The translations under genes were made by a program, and so were the position numbers. A stretch of DNA of 64,000 bases from Rheinheimera sp. (GTDB taxonomy: Bacteria > Pseudomonadota > Gammaproteobacteria > Enterobacterales > Alteromonadaceae), in NCBI RefSeq assembly GCF_030690345.1, contig NZ_JAUYGV010000001.1, positions 900,724 through 964,723 of the forward strand. The letters are read 5' to 3'. The notes beneath the pieces are model-generated. The model had not been told where the DNA came from. It worked only from the letters and a program-made list of their open reading frames with translations, and ran no database searches. Within the stretch, counting starts at the first letter, position 1; each line of letters opens with the position of its first letter. This document shows, piece after piece, positions 43,203-53,377 of this stretch.

Positions 43203-45782
43203 TTATGCCTGGCTGCTGACCACAAACTGCGTGCCGTTGTGGTCCAACAGCACAGTGCTGCCCGGCGCCACATCGCCTTGCAACAAGGCCTGCGCCAGCG
43301 GATTCTCCAAATGTTGCTGAATGGCCCGCTTTAACGGCCGTGCGCCGTACAATGGGTCGAAACCCACCTCCGCCAGTTTGTCCAGCGCGGCATCGCTGAT
43401 GCTAAAGCCATATTGCCGCTCCGCCAGCCGTTGCTCCAGCCTGGCCAGCTGAATTTTGGCAATACTGCGAATTTGCCTGCTGTCCAGCGGGTGAAATACC
43501 ACGGTTTCATCTAACCGGTTTAAAAACTCCGGCCGGAACTGCTGGCTCAGTACCCCCATCAGCATCTCTTTCATCTGGGCATAACTGTATTCACGGTAAT
43601 GCTCCTGGATCAGATCTGAGCCCAGGTTAGAGGTCATAATGATCACGGTGTTTTTAAAATCCACCGTGCGGCCATGACCATCGGTTAAGCGGCCGTCATC
43701 CAGTACCTGCAACAGAATATTAAACACATCCGGATGGGCTTTTTCCACTTCATCCAGCAACACTACAGAATAGGGTTTACGCCGCACGGCTTCGGTTAAA
43801 TAGCCGCCCTCTTCGTAGCCGACATAACCCGGCGGTGCCCCCACTAAGCGCGATACCGCGTGTTTTTCCATAAACTCGGACATATCAATGCGTATCATCG
43901 CATCCGGGCTGTCGAACAAGAAGTTGGCCAACGACTTGGTTAACTCGGTTTTACCAACACCGGTCGGGCCTAAAAATAAAAATGAGCCAATCGGTTTATT
44001 CGGATCAGCCAGCCCGGCACGGGAGCGGCGAATAGCATGCGATACAGCGGTAACCGCTTCGTCCTGGCCGATGACTTTTTCATGCAGCGCCTGCTCCATA
44101 CGCAGCAATTTGTCGCGCTCTCCCTCCAGCATCTTGCTCACCGGAATACCGGTGGCTTTAGACAGCACATCAGCAATTTCCTGCTCGGTAACCTTGTTAC
44201 GCAGCAGCGTGTTATCGTGCATCTCGGCTTGCGAGGCTAAATCGAGTTTTTTCTCCAGCTCAGGAATGCGGCCATATTGCAGCTCAGACATGCGCTGTAA
44301 ATCACTGGCACGGCGGGCTACTTCCAGATCCAGCCGCGCTTGCTCCAGCTCGGTTTTAATATTTTGCGTGCCTTGCAGTGCGGCCTTTTCCGATTCCCAC
44401 ACTTCGTCCAGCTCATTGTATTTGCTGTCGAGCTCGCGGATTTGCTCCTGAATGATCTCACGACGCTTTTTGGTGGCATCATCGGTCTCTTTCGCCAGTG
44501 CATTATCTTCGAGCTTTAACTGGATAATGCGCCGCTCCAACCGGTCTAATTCCTCCGGTTTGGAGTCCATCTGCATACGGATACTGGAGGCGGCCTCATC
44601 TATTAAATCAATAGCTTTATCCGGCAACTGCCTGTCTGCCACATAACGGTGTGACAAGGTAGCCGCCGCCACTATTGCCGGATCGGTAATTTCTACCGCA
44701 TGGTGCAGCTCGTAACGCTCTTTTAAACCGCGCAAAATGGCGATGGTATCTTCCACTGTCGGCTCTTCCACCAACACTTTTTGAAACCGCCGCTCCAGCG
44801 CCGCATCTTTTTCAATGTATTTGCGGTATTCATCCAGTGTGGTGGCACCCAGACAGTGCAACTCACCACGCGCCAGCGCCGGCTTTAGCATGTTGCCGGC
44901 GTCCATCGCGCCTTCTGCCTTACCGGCACCAACCATGGTATGAATTTCATCAATAAACAGAATCACCTGGCCTTCTTCTTTGGCCAGTTCATTCAGTACC
45001 GCTTTTAACCGCTCTTCAAACTCGCCGCGGTATTTCGCCCCCGCCAGCAACGAGCCCATATCCAGCGACAATACGCGCTTATCTTTTAAGCCTTCCGGCA
45101 CTTCTTTGTTAATAATGCGCTGCGCCAGGCCTTCGACGATGGCCGTTTTACCTACGCCCGGCTCACCGATTAATACCGGGTTATTCTTGGTGCGCCGCTG
45201 TAATACCTGAATACAACGGCGTATTTCTTCGTCACGGCCTATTACCGGATCCAGTTTGCCGGCCTCGGCGCGCGCGGTTAAATCTACAGTGTATTTGCTT
45301 AGTGCCTGTCGGCTGTCTTCAGCGTTAACATCATCCACTTTCTGTCCGCCGCGCATTTGCTCAATCGCGGCTTCAACGCCTTCTTTACTGACACCGATTA
45401 AGCGCAGAATTTTACCCAGATCCGATTTATCATCGGTGGCAGCCAGCACAAAAAGCTCGCTGGAAATAAACTGGTCTTTGCGCTTCTGCGCCAGCTTGTC
45501 GCACTGTTGCAACAACTGCGCGGTAGCGGATGACAGCTGTAAATTAGCGCCCTCGCCTTCAACCCGTGGCAGCTTGTCTATCGCCTGGCTCACCTTAGAG
45601 CGCAGTTCATTAAAATTAATCGCCAGCTTGTTTAACAGCTCGCGTACCGTGCCGCCTTCCTGATTCAGCAAGGCAAACATCAGGTGCACCGGCTCGATAA
45701 ACTGTTGATCACGGCCCAGCGCTAACGACTGCGCATCAGCAATCGCTTCCTGGAACTTACTGGTAAATTTTTCAAGACGCAT
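43203..45782 (-). CDS. clpB: ATP-dependent disaggregase ClpB
   Basis: An 859-residue AAA+ chaperone that resolubilises protein aggregates with DnaK. The N domain is at 1-150. NBD1 has [16 protein letters not shown] near 206 and [15 protein letters not shown]. The coiled-coil middle domain is at about 400-525. NBD2 has [17 protein letters not shown] near 603, [14 protein letters not shown] and the [18 protein letters not shown] sensor-2 region. Full length; E. coli ClpB is 857. AGGAGG precedes the ATG and a sigma32-type promoter lies upstream, so heat-shock control is likely. A perfect hairpin ends the gene. Confidence 0.98.
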   Translation of the reverse strand: MRLEKFTSKFQEAIADAQSLALGRDQQFIEPVHLMFALLNQEGGTVRELLNKLAINFNELRSKVSQAIDKLPRVEGEGANLQLSSATAQLLQQCDKLAQKRKDQFISSELFVLAATDDKSDLGKILRLIGVSKEGVEAAIEQMRGGQKVDDVNAEDSRQALSKYTVDLTARAEAGKLDPVIGRDEEIRRCIQVLQRRTKNNPVLIGEPGVGKTAIVEGLAQRIINKEVPEGLKDKRVLSLDMGSLLAGAKYRGEFEERLKAVLNELAKEEGQVILFIDEIHTMVGAGKAEGAMDAGNMLKPALARGELHCLGATTLDEYRKYIEKDAALERRFQKVLVEEPTVEDTIAILRGLKERYELHHAVEITDPAIVAAATLSHRYVADRQLPDKAIDLIDEAASSIRMQMDSKPEELDRLERRIIQLKLEDNALAKETDDATKKRREIIQEQIRELDSKYNELDEVWESEKAALQGTQNIKTELEQARLDLEVARRASDLQRMSELQYGRIPELEKKLDLASQAEMHDNTLLRNKVTEQEIADVLSKATGIPVSKMLEGERDKLLRMEQALHEKVIGQDEAVTAVSHAIRRSRAGLADPNKPIGSFLFLGPTGVGKTELTKSLANFLFDSPDAMIRIDMSEFMEKHAVSRLVGAPPGYVGYEEGGYLTEAVRRKPYSVVLLDEVEKAHPDVFNILLQVLDDGRLTDGHGRTVDFKNTVIIMTSNLGSDLIQEHYREYSYAQMKEMLMGVLSQQFRPEFLNRLDETVVFHPLDSRQIRSIAKIQLARLEQRLAERQYGFSISDAALDKLAEVGFDPLYGARPLKRAIQQHLENPLAQALLQGDVAPGSTVLLDHNGTQFVVSSQA

Positions 45783-45818
45783 TTATGCCTCCTACAAGCA
45801 CAATGTTGTTGTGTCATA

Positions 45819-45848
45819 AGATTGGGCACTATTGACGGAAATTCAAGC
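45819..45848 (-). promoter_or_regulatory. Sigma32 (heat-shock) promoter of clpB
   Basis: On the minus strand, GCTTGAAT (-35), 15-base spacer, CCCAATCT (-10), close to the RpoH consensus CTTGAAA-N13-15-CCCCATNT. It lies 37 bases before the clpB start and just after pgeF, as expected for a separately induced heat-shock gene. Confidence 0.8.
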
Positions 45849-45875
45849 AAACAAACGTCAAAAAATTGACTTAGA

Positions 45876-46616
45876 TCAGACTAACCAGACAGAGCTGGCC
45901 ATACGGCCGGTTTGGCCATCGCGGCGGTAGGAAAAAAACCGTTGTGGTTGTTGATAAGTGCAGCAGTTGCCACCGTAAATCTGTTGCACACCGCATTGGC
46001 TTAAACGTTGCCGCGCTAACAAATACAGATCCGCCAGCCATTTACCGTTATTCGCAGTAATAAAGGCTTGTTCTGCCTCAGGCGCCAGGGCAATAAAGGC
46101 GGCACGCACTTCAGGCCCTACCTCAAAAGCCGCTTGGCTGATTGCCGGACCAAGGTATACCAGCACGTCATCTGGTTTTGCAAAGTGCGCCAGGGTATTT
46201 TCAATCACGCCATTACACAGACCACGCCAACCGGCATGTATTGCGGCCACCTGAGTACCAGCGGCATCGCATAACAACAAGGGTAAACAATCTGCCGTCA
46301 TTACCGTGGCAACCAGGCCAGGCTCTGCGCTAACAGCAGCATCGGCGTTACAACCATTTGGCGTCGTTGCCGTTAAGCGGACAACGTCGGTGCCATGCAC
46401 TTGATTTAACCACACCGGCGGCGCCGGCATTAGTGCCATTTGCTGATAACGCAGGCGGTTTGTTGCCACCTTATGCGGCGCATCAGCAACATGAGCGCCC
46501 AAATTAAACGACGCATAAGCGCCTTCTGAGCAGCCGCCCTGGCGGCTACTACATACCGCGCGTACGTTAGCGGGTGCAGGCCAATCGGGGATGATCAGGG
46601 CGCTGTTATCAGTCAT
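45876..46616 (-). CDS. pgeF: Peptidoglycan editing factor PgeF (YfiH, multicopper-like Cu/Zn oxidoreductase family)
   Basis: A 246-residue DUF152 protein. The family's metal-site region is GLVATVMTADCLPLLLCDAA followed by VAAIHAGWRGLCNGV, containing the Cys and His ligands, with a third His near the start (NLGAHVADAPHKVATN). In E. coli, YfiH prevents misincorporation of L-serine into peptidoglycan precursors; related LACC1 proteins act on purine nucleosides. It is six bases after rluD and upstream of clpB, the conserved rluD-pgeF-clpB order. Confidence 0.95.
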   Translation of the reverse strand: MTDNSALIIPDWPAPANVRAVCSSRQGGCSEGAYASFNLGAHVADAPHKVATNRLRYQQMALMPAPPVWLNQVHGTDVVRLTATTPNGCNADAAVSAEPGLVATVMTADCLPLLLCDAAGTQVAAIHAGWRGLCNGVIENTLAHFAKPDDVLVYLGPAISQAAFEVGPEVRAAFIALAPEAEQAFITANNGKWLADLYLLARQRLSQCGVQQIYGGNCCTYQQPQRFFSYRRDGQTGRMASSVWLV

Positions 46617-46622
46617 CGAAGT

Positions 46623-47597
46623 TTATACATAATCCAAACCATGCTCGACAGTATCGGCACGTAAGGCGGCATTTAACTGCACCATGTCATCCGGAATCGG
46701 CGCATGCCATTCCAGAATTTCCAGCGTAATAGGGTGCGCCAAACGTAACATAGCGGCATGCAAAGCCTGCCGCTTAAAGTTACGCAGAATGGTCAGCAAT
46801 TGCTCATCTGCCTTACGCGGTGGCCGTGGCCGGCCTGCGTATACCGGATCTCCCACCAGCGGGTGGTTAACAAAGGTCATATGCACACGTATCTGGTGGG
46901 TGCGGCCGGTTTCCAGCCGTAAGCGCAATCTGGTGTGAGCACGGTATTTTTCCATCACACGAAAGTGTGTAGTAGCCGGTTTACCAGACTGAGTGACCGC
47001 CATATGGGTGCGTTTGGTCGGGTGGCGGCCGATAGGCTCGTCGATAGTACCACCGCCGGTCATCGCGCCATGACACACCGCTTCATATTCACGGGTAATC
47101 TCACGCGCCTGCATTGCTTCTACCAAATGGGTTTGCGCCGGAATAGTCTTCGCTACCACCATTAAGCCGGTGGTGTCTTTATCCAACCGGTGAATAATAC
47201 CGGCCCGTGGTACTTCACCTATGCCAGGGCAATGGTGCAACAGAGCATTAAGCAAGGTGCCATCGGCATTGCCGGCGCCAGGATGCACAACCAACCCGGC
47301 CGGCTTGTTGATCACCAGGATATGTTCATCCTCGTAGACGATATTTAACTCTATGGCTTCGGCTTCAAAGCGCTGATCTTCCGGCAGTTCTGCCAGAATA
47401 TCAATTTGCTCGCCGCCGAGCAGTTTTTCCCGCGGCCGGTTTTGCATAGTGCCGTTAACCTGCACCGCATCTGCCAGGATCCACTCTTTTATGCGTGATC
47501 GCGAATAATCGGGGAACATTTCGGCCAGCACCTGATCTAACCGCTTACCAAAAAGATGGTCTGGTACAATTTCTGAAAGTTTTAGCTGTTTTGTCAT
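46623..47597 (-). CDS. rluD: 23S rRNA pseudouridine synthase RluD
   Basis: A 324-residue enzyme making pseudouridines at 1911, 1915 and 1917 of 23S rRNA. The N-terminal S4 domain has LDQVLAEMFPDYSRSRIKEWI. The catalytic motif is GIIHRLDKDTTGLMVVAKT near 135, with the catalytic Asp in RLD. The C-terminus has TGRTHQIRVHMTFVNHPLVGD. It is divergent from bamD with a short shared promoter region, as in E. coli. Confidence 0.97.
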   Translation of the reverse strand: MTKQLKLSEIVPDHLFGKRLDQVLAEMFPDYSRSRIKEWILADAVQVNGTMQNRPREKLLGGEQIDILAELPEDQRFEAEAIELNIVYEDEHILVINKPAGLVVHPGAGNADGTLLNALLHHCPGIGEVPRAGIIHRLDKDTTGLMVVAKTIPAQTHLVEAMQAREITREYEAVCHGAMTGGGTIDEPIGRHPTKRTHMAVTQSGKPATTHFRVMEKYRAHTRLRLRLETGRTHQIRVHMTFVNHPLVGDPVYAGRPRPPRKADEQLLTILRNFKRQALHAAMLRLAHPITLEILEWHAPIPDDMVQLNAALRADTVEHGLDYV

Positions 47598-47721
47598 AAC
47601 GGAAGCAGTTATCCTGTGTGCAACCCCGGCGGGTCTGGGGTAGAATCGCCAATAGCGTGTATTTTAGCGATTTTACGCCCGACTAGACAGCCATTTAGCT
47701 CAAGTAGTAACGGATTTTTAA

Positions 47722-48471
47722 ATGAAAGCGAATTTTTTACTGATTTCTCTGTTAGCCCTGACGCTGAGCGCTTGTGCCGGCAAACCAAAAGAAGCTGATG
47801 TTGACTCTACGCAAACAGCACAATCGCTGTACCAACAAGCCAAAGAAGTGTTAGACAACGGCTTATATAATCGTGCCATTGAATTGTTATCTGCGGTTGA
47901 AAGCCGCTACCCCTTTGGCCCGCTGGCACGTCAGGTGCAGTTAGATTTGATTTATGCTCACTACCAGGCCGGCGATGTACAAAAAGCGCTGGCAGGTATT
48001 GACCGTTTTATCCGGCTGAACCCGAACCATACAGAGCTGGATTACGTGTATTACATGCGTGGTCTGAGTAACTTAAAAGCCGATGAAAATGCGCTGCATA
48101 ATCTGCTGGGTATAGACCGTGCTGACCGCGATCTGGCCAGTACCCGCCAGGCATTTGATGACTTTAAAATGCTGGTAAGCTCGTTTCCTGACAGCAAATA
48201 TGCGGCCGAAGCGAAAAATCGCATGCTAAGCATTAAAGATACCCTGGCACGGCACGAGCTGTTTGTGGCGGATTACTATATGCGCCGTGGTGCTTACCTG
48301 GCCGCTGCCAACCGCGGTAAATATATTGTCGAATTTTATCGTGACTCGCCGTTAGTTGAGCAAGCACTGGAAGTGATGGTTGAGAGCTATGACAAATTGG
48401 GCTTAACCAAACTGAAAGACGATACCTATCAGGTACTGAAACTGAATTTTCCGCAAAATAATAAATTCTGA
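47722..48471 (+). CDS. bamD: Outer membrane assembly lipoprotein BamD
   Basis: A 249-residue lipoprotein of the BAM complex. The signal peptide ends at LTLSAC (Cys about 17). The mature protein is a set of TPR-like repeats: LYQQAKEVLDNGLYNRAIELL, SRYPFGPLARQVQLDLIYAH and a conserved terminal NFPQNNKF. BamD links BamA to the other subunits at the inner face of the outer membrane. Length matches E. coli BamD (245). It is divergent from rluD and has a terminator directly after it. raiA, which lies near it in E. coli, is absent here. Confidence 0.97.
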   Translation: MKANFLLISLLALTLSACAGKPKEADVDSTQTAQSLYQQAKEVLDNGLYNRAIELLSAVESRYPFGPLARQVQLDLIYAHYQAGDVQKALAGIDRFIRLNPNHTELDYVYYMRGLSNLKADENALHNLLGIDRADRDLASTRQAFDDFKMLVSSFPDSKYAAEAKNRMLSIKDTLARHELFVADYYMRRGAYLAAANRGKYIVEFYRDSPLVEQALEVMVESYDKLGLTKLKDDTYQVLKLNFPQNNKF

Positions 48472-48478
48472 ACCAGAC

Positions 48479-48503
48479 AGCCCCGCAACAGCGGGGCTTT
48501 TCT
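48479..48503. terminator. Terminator between bamD and radA
   Basis: AGCCCCGC / GCGGGGCT stem with an AACA loop and a T-rich tail on the plus strand. It separates the convergent bamD and radA genes. Confidence 0.85.
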
Positions 48504-48509
48504 TTAGTG

Positions 48510-49871
48510 CTAAATTGCCTCCAACGCCTCAGAGAGCTTGCTTACGCCGATCACTTCCATACCGCTGATACTGTCCTTGGGCGCATTGGCCAGTGGCACT
48601 ATCGCCCGCTTAAAGCCATGTTTTGCCGCTTCACGTAAGCGCTCCTGACCGCTGGGTACCGGACGGATCTCACCGGCCAGGCCTACTTCGCCAAACACCA
48701 CTAAATCATTTGGCAGCGGTTTATCACGAAAACTCGACACCAGCGCCAGCAGCGTGGCTAAATCGGCGCTGGTTTCATTTACCTTTACGCCACCTACCAC
48801 ATTAACAAATACGTCCTGATCGGCCATCTGTATACCGGCATGACGGTGCATAACCGCCAGCAGCATCGAAATACGGTTTTGCTCCATGCCCAGCGTCACG
48901 CGGCGCGGGTTGTTTAACGGCGAATAGTCTACCAGGCCCTGAATTTCTACCAGCAGCGGCCGCGTGCCTTCCCATAATACCATCACAATACTACCGGACT
49001 GATCTTCCTTACCGCGGGTTAAGAAAATCGCCGACGGGTTTTTTACCTCTTTCATGCCCTGACCGGTCATGGCAAACACGCCGAGCTCGTTTACCGGACC
49101 AAAGCGGTTTTTATTGCCACGCATAGTACGGTAACGGTTGTCACTGTCACCATCAAGCATCACTGAGCAGTCAATACAATGCTCCAGCACTTTAGGGCCG
49201 GCCAGCGAGCCGTCTTTGGTAACATGGCCCACCATAATAATGGCAATATGGTGCTGCTTGGCAAAACGGGTTAGATAGGCTGCACTTTCACGCACCTGGG
49301 ACACACTGCCGGGCGCTGACTGAATATCGGCCAGATGCATCACCTGGATAGAGTCGATAACCATAATGCGCGGCTTTTCCTGCTGCGCCAGCAGACAAAT
49401 GGTTTCCACATTGGTTTCGGCCAACATTTTCAGCGCATTGGTGGGCAAACCTAAACGCTGTGCCCGCATGGCTACCTGCTGCAAGGATTCTTCGCCGGTA
49501 ACATAGAGCGCGCCGCCCTGCTGTGCCAGGCCGCACATAATTTGCAGTAACAAGGTACTTTTACCGGCGCCGGGGTGGCCGCCGATTAAAATAGCTGAGC
49601 CGGGCACTATACCGCCGCCCAGCACACGGTCAAACTCGGCAAAACCGCTGCTAAAGCGCGGTACATCTTGTAAGTCTACTTCGTCCAGCCGCATTACTTT
49701 GGCCACGGCAGCACCGGCATAGCCTTCAAAGCGGGCATTTTTACTGCTGGCCGTGCCCAGGCGTACTTCGCTGACGGTATTCCAGGCGCCGCACTCGGTG
49801 CATTGGCCTTGCCAGCGCACAAAATCAGCACCACAATCGCTACAGACGTAAGCGGTTTTTACTTTTGCCAT
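48510..49871 (-). CDS. radA: DNA repair protein RadA
   Basis: A 453-residue RecA-like branch-migration helicase. It opens with a four-Cys zinc finger (CSDCG and CTECG, residues 10-29). A Walker A GGHPGAGKSTLL lies near 95, the RadA-specific KNRFG motif (GNKNRFGPVNELG) near 253, and a Lon-protease-like C-terminal domain covers about 285-450. The ATG at 49871 (MAKVKTAYVC) is chosen since RadA proteins start there; an earlier in-frame start adds 19 atypical residues. It is divergent from the PilZ gene. E. coli radA lies next to serB, which is 3.5 kb away here. Confidence 0.96.
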   Translation of the reverse strand: MAKVKTAYVCSDCGADFVRWQGQCTECGAWNTVSEVRLGTASSKNARFEGYAGAAVAKVMRLDEVDLQDVPRFSSGFAEFDRVLGGGIVPGSAILIGGHPGAGKSTLLLQIMCGLAQQGGALYVTGEESLQQVAMRAQRLGLPTNALKMLAETNVETICLLAQQEKPRIMVIDSIQVMHLADIQSAPGSVSQVRESAAYLTRFAKQHHIAIIMVGHVTKDGSLAGPKVLEHCIDCSVMLDGDSDNRYRTMRGNKNRFGPVNELGVFAMTGQGMKEVKNPSAIFLTRGKEDQSGSIVMVLWEGTRPLLVEIQGLVDYSPLNNPRRVTLGMEQNRISMLLAVMHRHAGIQMADQDVFVNVVGGVKVNETSADLATLLALVSSFRDKPLPNDLVVFGEVGLAGEIRPVPSGQERLREAAKHGFKRAIVPLANAPKDSISGMEVIGVSKLSEALEAI

Positions 49872-49991
49872 AATTAATTTTCTCAAGCTAAATGAAAGGC
49901 ATGGATATTGCTTTTCAAAATGTAACAACGTAGCGTACTACAGATTATAACCCTAAGGTGCCGGTATTTTGGCATTTAACCTGACCGAATT

Positions 49992-52511
49992 ATGACAGCA
50001 GCAGATTTACAACAATATATCGGCGTTATTGACCGGATGAAAAGTTTGCTTAACAGCGCCGACTTTGATCAGGTCTTTAGTTTATTAACCTCTGATCTGC
50101 CTAAGTCGAAACAATTCCTGTTAAAAATGGAACTCAAACGCATGGCACAGCCATGCAATTACTTTATCGACTTACGCGGCCATGTCGATGGCGAAGTTAT
50201 TCCGTATGACTATATGGGCAAAACCCATTATATGGACTACAACGCGATTAAGGTATTTGAAGCCGGGTTAAAACAATATGGCAGCTATACGCTGGGTTTG
50301 TATGAAGAAGTATTAAACACCGAAAACAACTTTCGTGTGATGCACCGCAAAGAAACCGAGCAGCGGGTGCGCAGCGCGCTGCAACAATCTCCGGACAATG
50401 AAAACGACGCCACAGAGCAAGAAGACGACGTTGTGCCGCAATATGCCAGTGTGGTGCGCTTTGGCGGTTATGCGGCAAGACGCGATGAGCGCATGCATTT
50501 TAGCATTGACGTAGAGATTGAGCTAAACGGCAAACGTGTGCGCGCCAGCACCAGCGACTTATCGGTGTCGGGCTGTAAGATTAAGCTGCAACAGCCGATG
50601 ACAGCCGCAGCCGGGCAAACAGTAAAATTGCATTTTACCGGGCTGGAGCAAGAGTTTATGTTGGGCCTGGCCGATGGTGTAATTTACAAAATAGTCGACA
50701 TTGAAGCGCAAACCGCAGCGATATACTGGCGCCTGCAACGACAGCAGGATGACAATGAGCCGCAATTTGCGGAGTTCTTGCAGAACTTTATTAATGCCAA
50801 TAAACGCCGCTACAAGGTTAACCTGAACAGTGTGTGTCAAAGCCTGCGTACCAAAGGCTATGAGCAGTTTTATTTACCCCGCATCAGCAGTTTACCGGTG
50901 TTTATTGCAGTAAAAGACGGCCAACCGGTGCCGCTTTGCACCCTGACCACCGATTACAATAAGGCCGTCTGGCATTACTTTTTAGATGAACAGCATCAGG
51001 CAGTGTTTGCCGGTTTGTGCCATGCCCGCCGCTTGAAAAACCTGCTGCAAAAAAAAGGGCCGGAGCAAGCCACTATTTTGTACTGCTTTACTCATGCCGT
51101 AAAAGGCCGGTTATTTTTCTATTCGGCCACCAGCGAAGAGTTGGCCACATCAGAGCAACTCAGAGAAACCTTTCTGGGTTTTGGTGCCGCTAAACCCAGC
51201 TGGCGGGTATTTCATTTTAGTGTGCTGCGCACTTCGCCATCATTGGCAGAAATGCCGGCCACTTTACCGGAAAGCGCTAACAGCAAAAAAGCGCCGCCAT
51301 TATCGGCCTTGGTAAAACATTTTATTCAGGACTTGCGCTATATCGTCAACCTCACGGATATCACCAGTACAGAAGCAACCTTTTGGTATCAGAGTTATCC
51401 GGTAGAACAGCAGCATTTAAAATTGCTGGCACAATTTGGCCACAAAAAGCCGGCCACACAAACCAACTGCGAAGCGGTACCGGTGCAATATGTTAATTTG
51501 CGCTCGGAATCACGCTATCTGTATAAAACGGCGGTAAGCATTCGCGATGCCGCAACCACAGAGCTTAACGGCCATAGCCGTGATTTTTCATCCAAAGGTT
51601 TACAGGTAGAAACCGCTATTCCGGTGCGTTTTAATAAAGGCGATATTCTGCAGTTAAGCCTGCCGGATATGCAAAAAATCAGTAATAAATACGAGTTAAA
51701 CAGCTTGCGCTATGAAGTGATGGCGGTAAGTAAAAGCCGTACCATTATGAACCTGCGCGCCGCAGAAACGGATGAGCCACACACCGGGCGGTTGTTTTTC
51801 TCGCAATTAATTCAGAATAACCGCGCCAAATTAACTCCGGCAGAAGAAAGCCCGAAATACCCGGGCTTATCTACTGCACTGCGCAATATGTATCTTAATG
51901 CCCACAACAGCTTTGCAGTGTACCTGCACCGCAAAGGTATCCGTTATGACATAGATACCGTAGCAAAAGGCAGTAATATTCACAGCCTGCATAAGTTACT
52001 TAGTTTGCACAGCGACGACGAGGCGCAAATGGACCTGGCGCTGATACTGCAAAACAACGCCGCCAGCCTGAACTTTGCCCAGCAGTTAAAACAGATGAAA
52101 CGTTTTGACAGCCCGAAACAATATGAGCTGTTTCTGCTTGTCAACAAAGAAGCCGGCGCAGTGCACATCAGCTGTAAATATGATTATGAATTCAGCTCGG
52201 AGCAGAGCAAACAGCAGTTTGTATTAGACGCACAGCAAAGCGGCGTTTTGTTTTGTTACCGCTTACTGTTGTCGCGCACCGGCCGGCCGGATACCGACTA
52301 TATTGCACCAGAGTTAAGTTATATCAGCGCGTACGCCATCCATAAAGCCAGACAATTAGAGGAAGAGCTGTGGAGTGTTGCCGGTGTGATAGATGCTATT
52401 GATATCTCTGCTGAGATTTACTGGCGCTTTGGCGCGGCGGCTGAACCTGCAAAGCTGCAACAGCAGAGACTGCAACTACTCAGTACGCAGTTGCAACAGC
52501 CAGTCACGTAA
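49992..52511 (+). CDS. Large protein with two canonical PilZ domains
   Basis: An 839-residue cytosolic protein. The first PilZ domain, about 160-260, has Arg163-RDE-Arg167 and DLSVSG (189-194). The second, about 500-600, has RSESR and DFSSKG. Both contain the RxxxR and [D/N]xSxxG residues that bind cyclic-di-GMP. The regions of 1-150, 260-495 and 600-839 show no known catalytic motif. The protein may be a c-di-GMP-responsive effector. No flagellar or pilus genes are nearby. It is divergent from radA, and its tail overlaps the convergent hydrolase gene by 36 bases. Confidence 0.88.
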   Translation: MTAADLQQYIGVIDRMKSLLNSADFDQVFSLLTSDLPKSKQFLLKMELKRMAQPCNYFIDLRGHVDGEVIPYDYMGKTHYMDYNAIKVFEAGLKQYGSYTLGLYEEVLNTENNFRVMHRKETEQRVRSALQQSPDNENDATEQEDDVVPQYASVVRFGGYAARRDERMHFSIDVEIELNGKRVRASTSDLSVSGCKIKLQQPMTAAAGQTVKLHFTGLEQEFMLGLADGVIYKIVDIEAQTAAIYWRLQRQQDDNEPQFAEFLQNFINANKRRYKVNLNSVCQSLRTKGYEQFYLPRISSLPVFIAVKDGQPVPLCTLTTDYNKAVWHYFLDEQHQAVFAGLCHARRLKNLLQKKGPEQATILYCFTHAVKGRLFFYSATSEELATSEQLRETFLGFGAAKPSWRVFHFSVLRTSPSLAEMPATLPESANSKKAPPLSALVKHFIQDLRYIVNLTDITSTEATFWYQSYPVEQQHLKLLAQFGHKKPATQTNCEAVPVQYVNLRSESRYLYKTAVSIRDAATTELNGHSRDFSSKGLQVETAIPVRFNKGDILQLSLPDMQKISNKYELNSLRYEVMAVSKSRTIMNLRAAETDEPHTGRLFFSQLIQNNRAKLTPAEESPKYPGLSTALRNMYLNAHNSFAVYLHRKGIRYDIDTVAKGSNIHSLHKLLSLHSDDEAQMDLALILQNNAASLNFAQQLKQMKRFDSPKQYELFLLVNKEAGAVHISCKYDYEFSSEQSKQQFVLDAQQSGVLFCYRLLLSRTGRPDTDYIAPELSYISAYAIHKARQLEEELWSVAGVIDAIDISAEIYWRFGAAAEPAKLQQQRLQLLSTQLQQPVT

Positions 52512-53375
52512 TTCGGCAAAGTGGTCTGCCACTGCAGCCGGATGCGTTAGCATAGAAATATGATCGTAGTCCTGCTTATAGCCATTCGCCTTAGCCAGTA
52601 AGGTGAACCGAGCTTGCGGTGCGGTCTCGGCAATAAAGGCTTTTACATCCTGCGGATGGCCCAATAAACGGTCATTTTGTGCCGCAAAGTGCCATACCGG
52701 TGGCCACTCTGTGGTTTTGCTGCTGTGGCCGTAGTCAAACTGATCAGTTAAATCTGTAAACGCGGCCCCGGCTATCCAGCGCACGGTATCCTGTAAAAAT
52801 TGCTGCGGCTCATCATCGGCACCGAAGCGCCATTTTCGCGCCGGGAAATAGCCGTACTTTTTACTCAGCCAGGGCGCTAAAGTATTCCAGATCAGGTTAA
52901 TTTTCAGCTTACGCTCCAGGCTTTGTACACTGATAACCCGCTTGCTGCCAAAGCATACTTTAGCGGCCACTTTAGCATTAAGCGCCGGGAAACGCGCCAG
53001 ACTGGCTGCCGTCACCACTCCACCCCACGAATGCGCAATAACAATAACCGGCTGCTGGTGCTGCTGATACACATGTTCGATTAAGGCCGGAATATCCTGC
53101 GTAATCATCTGCTGTTGGCTTTGGGCAAAGCCTTGCGACACATGCGGTTTTGACAAGCCGCGGCCGGCAAAATCGGCGCAATACACCATAAAGCCGTTAT
53201 CTGCCAGGTAACAACCCAAACCTTTGCCGGACTGACTGTAAAAAATCCGGCCGTTTTCAATAGCACCGTGCAGCATCAGCACCGGCGCTATGCCGTGTTG
53301 CATAGGAAACAAGCGGCGCAAATGCAACTGATACTGCTGCATATCCAGATATAGCGAACTTTGCTGATGCTTCAT
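52476..53375 (-). CDS. Alpha/beta-fold hydrolase, lysophospholipase-like
   Basis: A 299-residue hydrolase. The oxyanion region is VLMLHGAIENGRIFYSQ, the nucleophile elbow is IAHSWGG with Ser in GxSxG-like AHSWGG near 118, an acidic residue lies in NDRLLGHPQD, and the catalytic His is in YDHISMLTHPA near the C-terminus. Layout suits the lysophospholipase/esterase group. Substrate unknown. It starts two bases after the serB stop on the same strand, so the two are probably co-transcribed. Its end overlaps the PilZ gene on the opposite strand. Confidence 0.85.
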   Translation of the reverse strand: MKHQQSSLYLDMQQYQLHLRRLFPMQHGIAPVLMLHGAIENGRIFYSQSGKGLGCYLADNGFMVYCADFAGRGLSKPHVSQGFAQSQQQMITQDIPALIEHVYQQHQQPVIVIAHSWGGVVTAASLARFPALNAKVAAKVCFGSKRVISVQSLERKLKINLIWNTLAPWLSKKYGYFPARKWRFGADDEPQQFLQDTVRWIAGAAFTDLTDQFDYGHSSKTTEWPPVWHFAAQNDRLLGHPQDVKAFIAETAPQARFTLLAKANGYKQDYDHISMLTHPAAVADHFAELRDWLLQLRTE

Positions 53376-53377
53376 AC

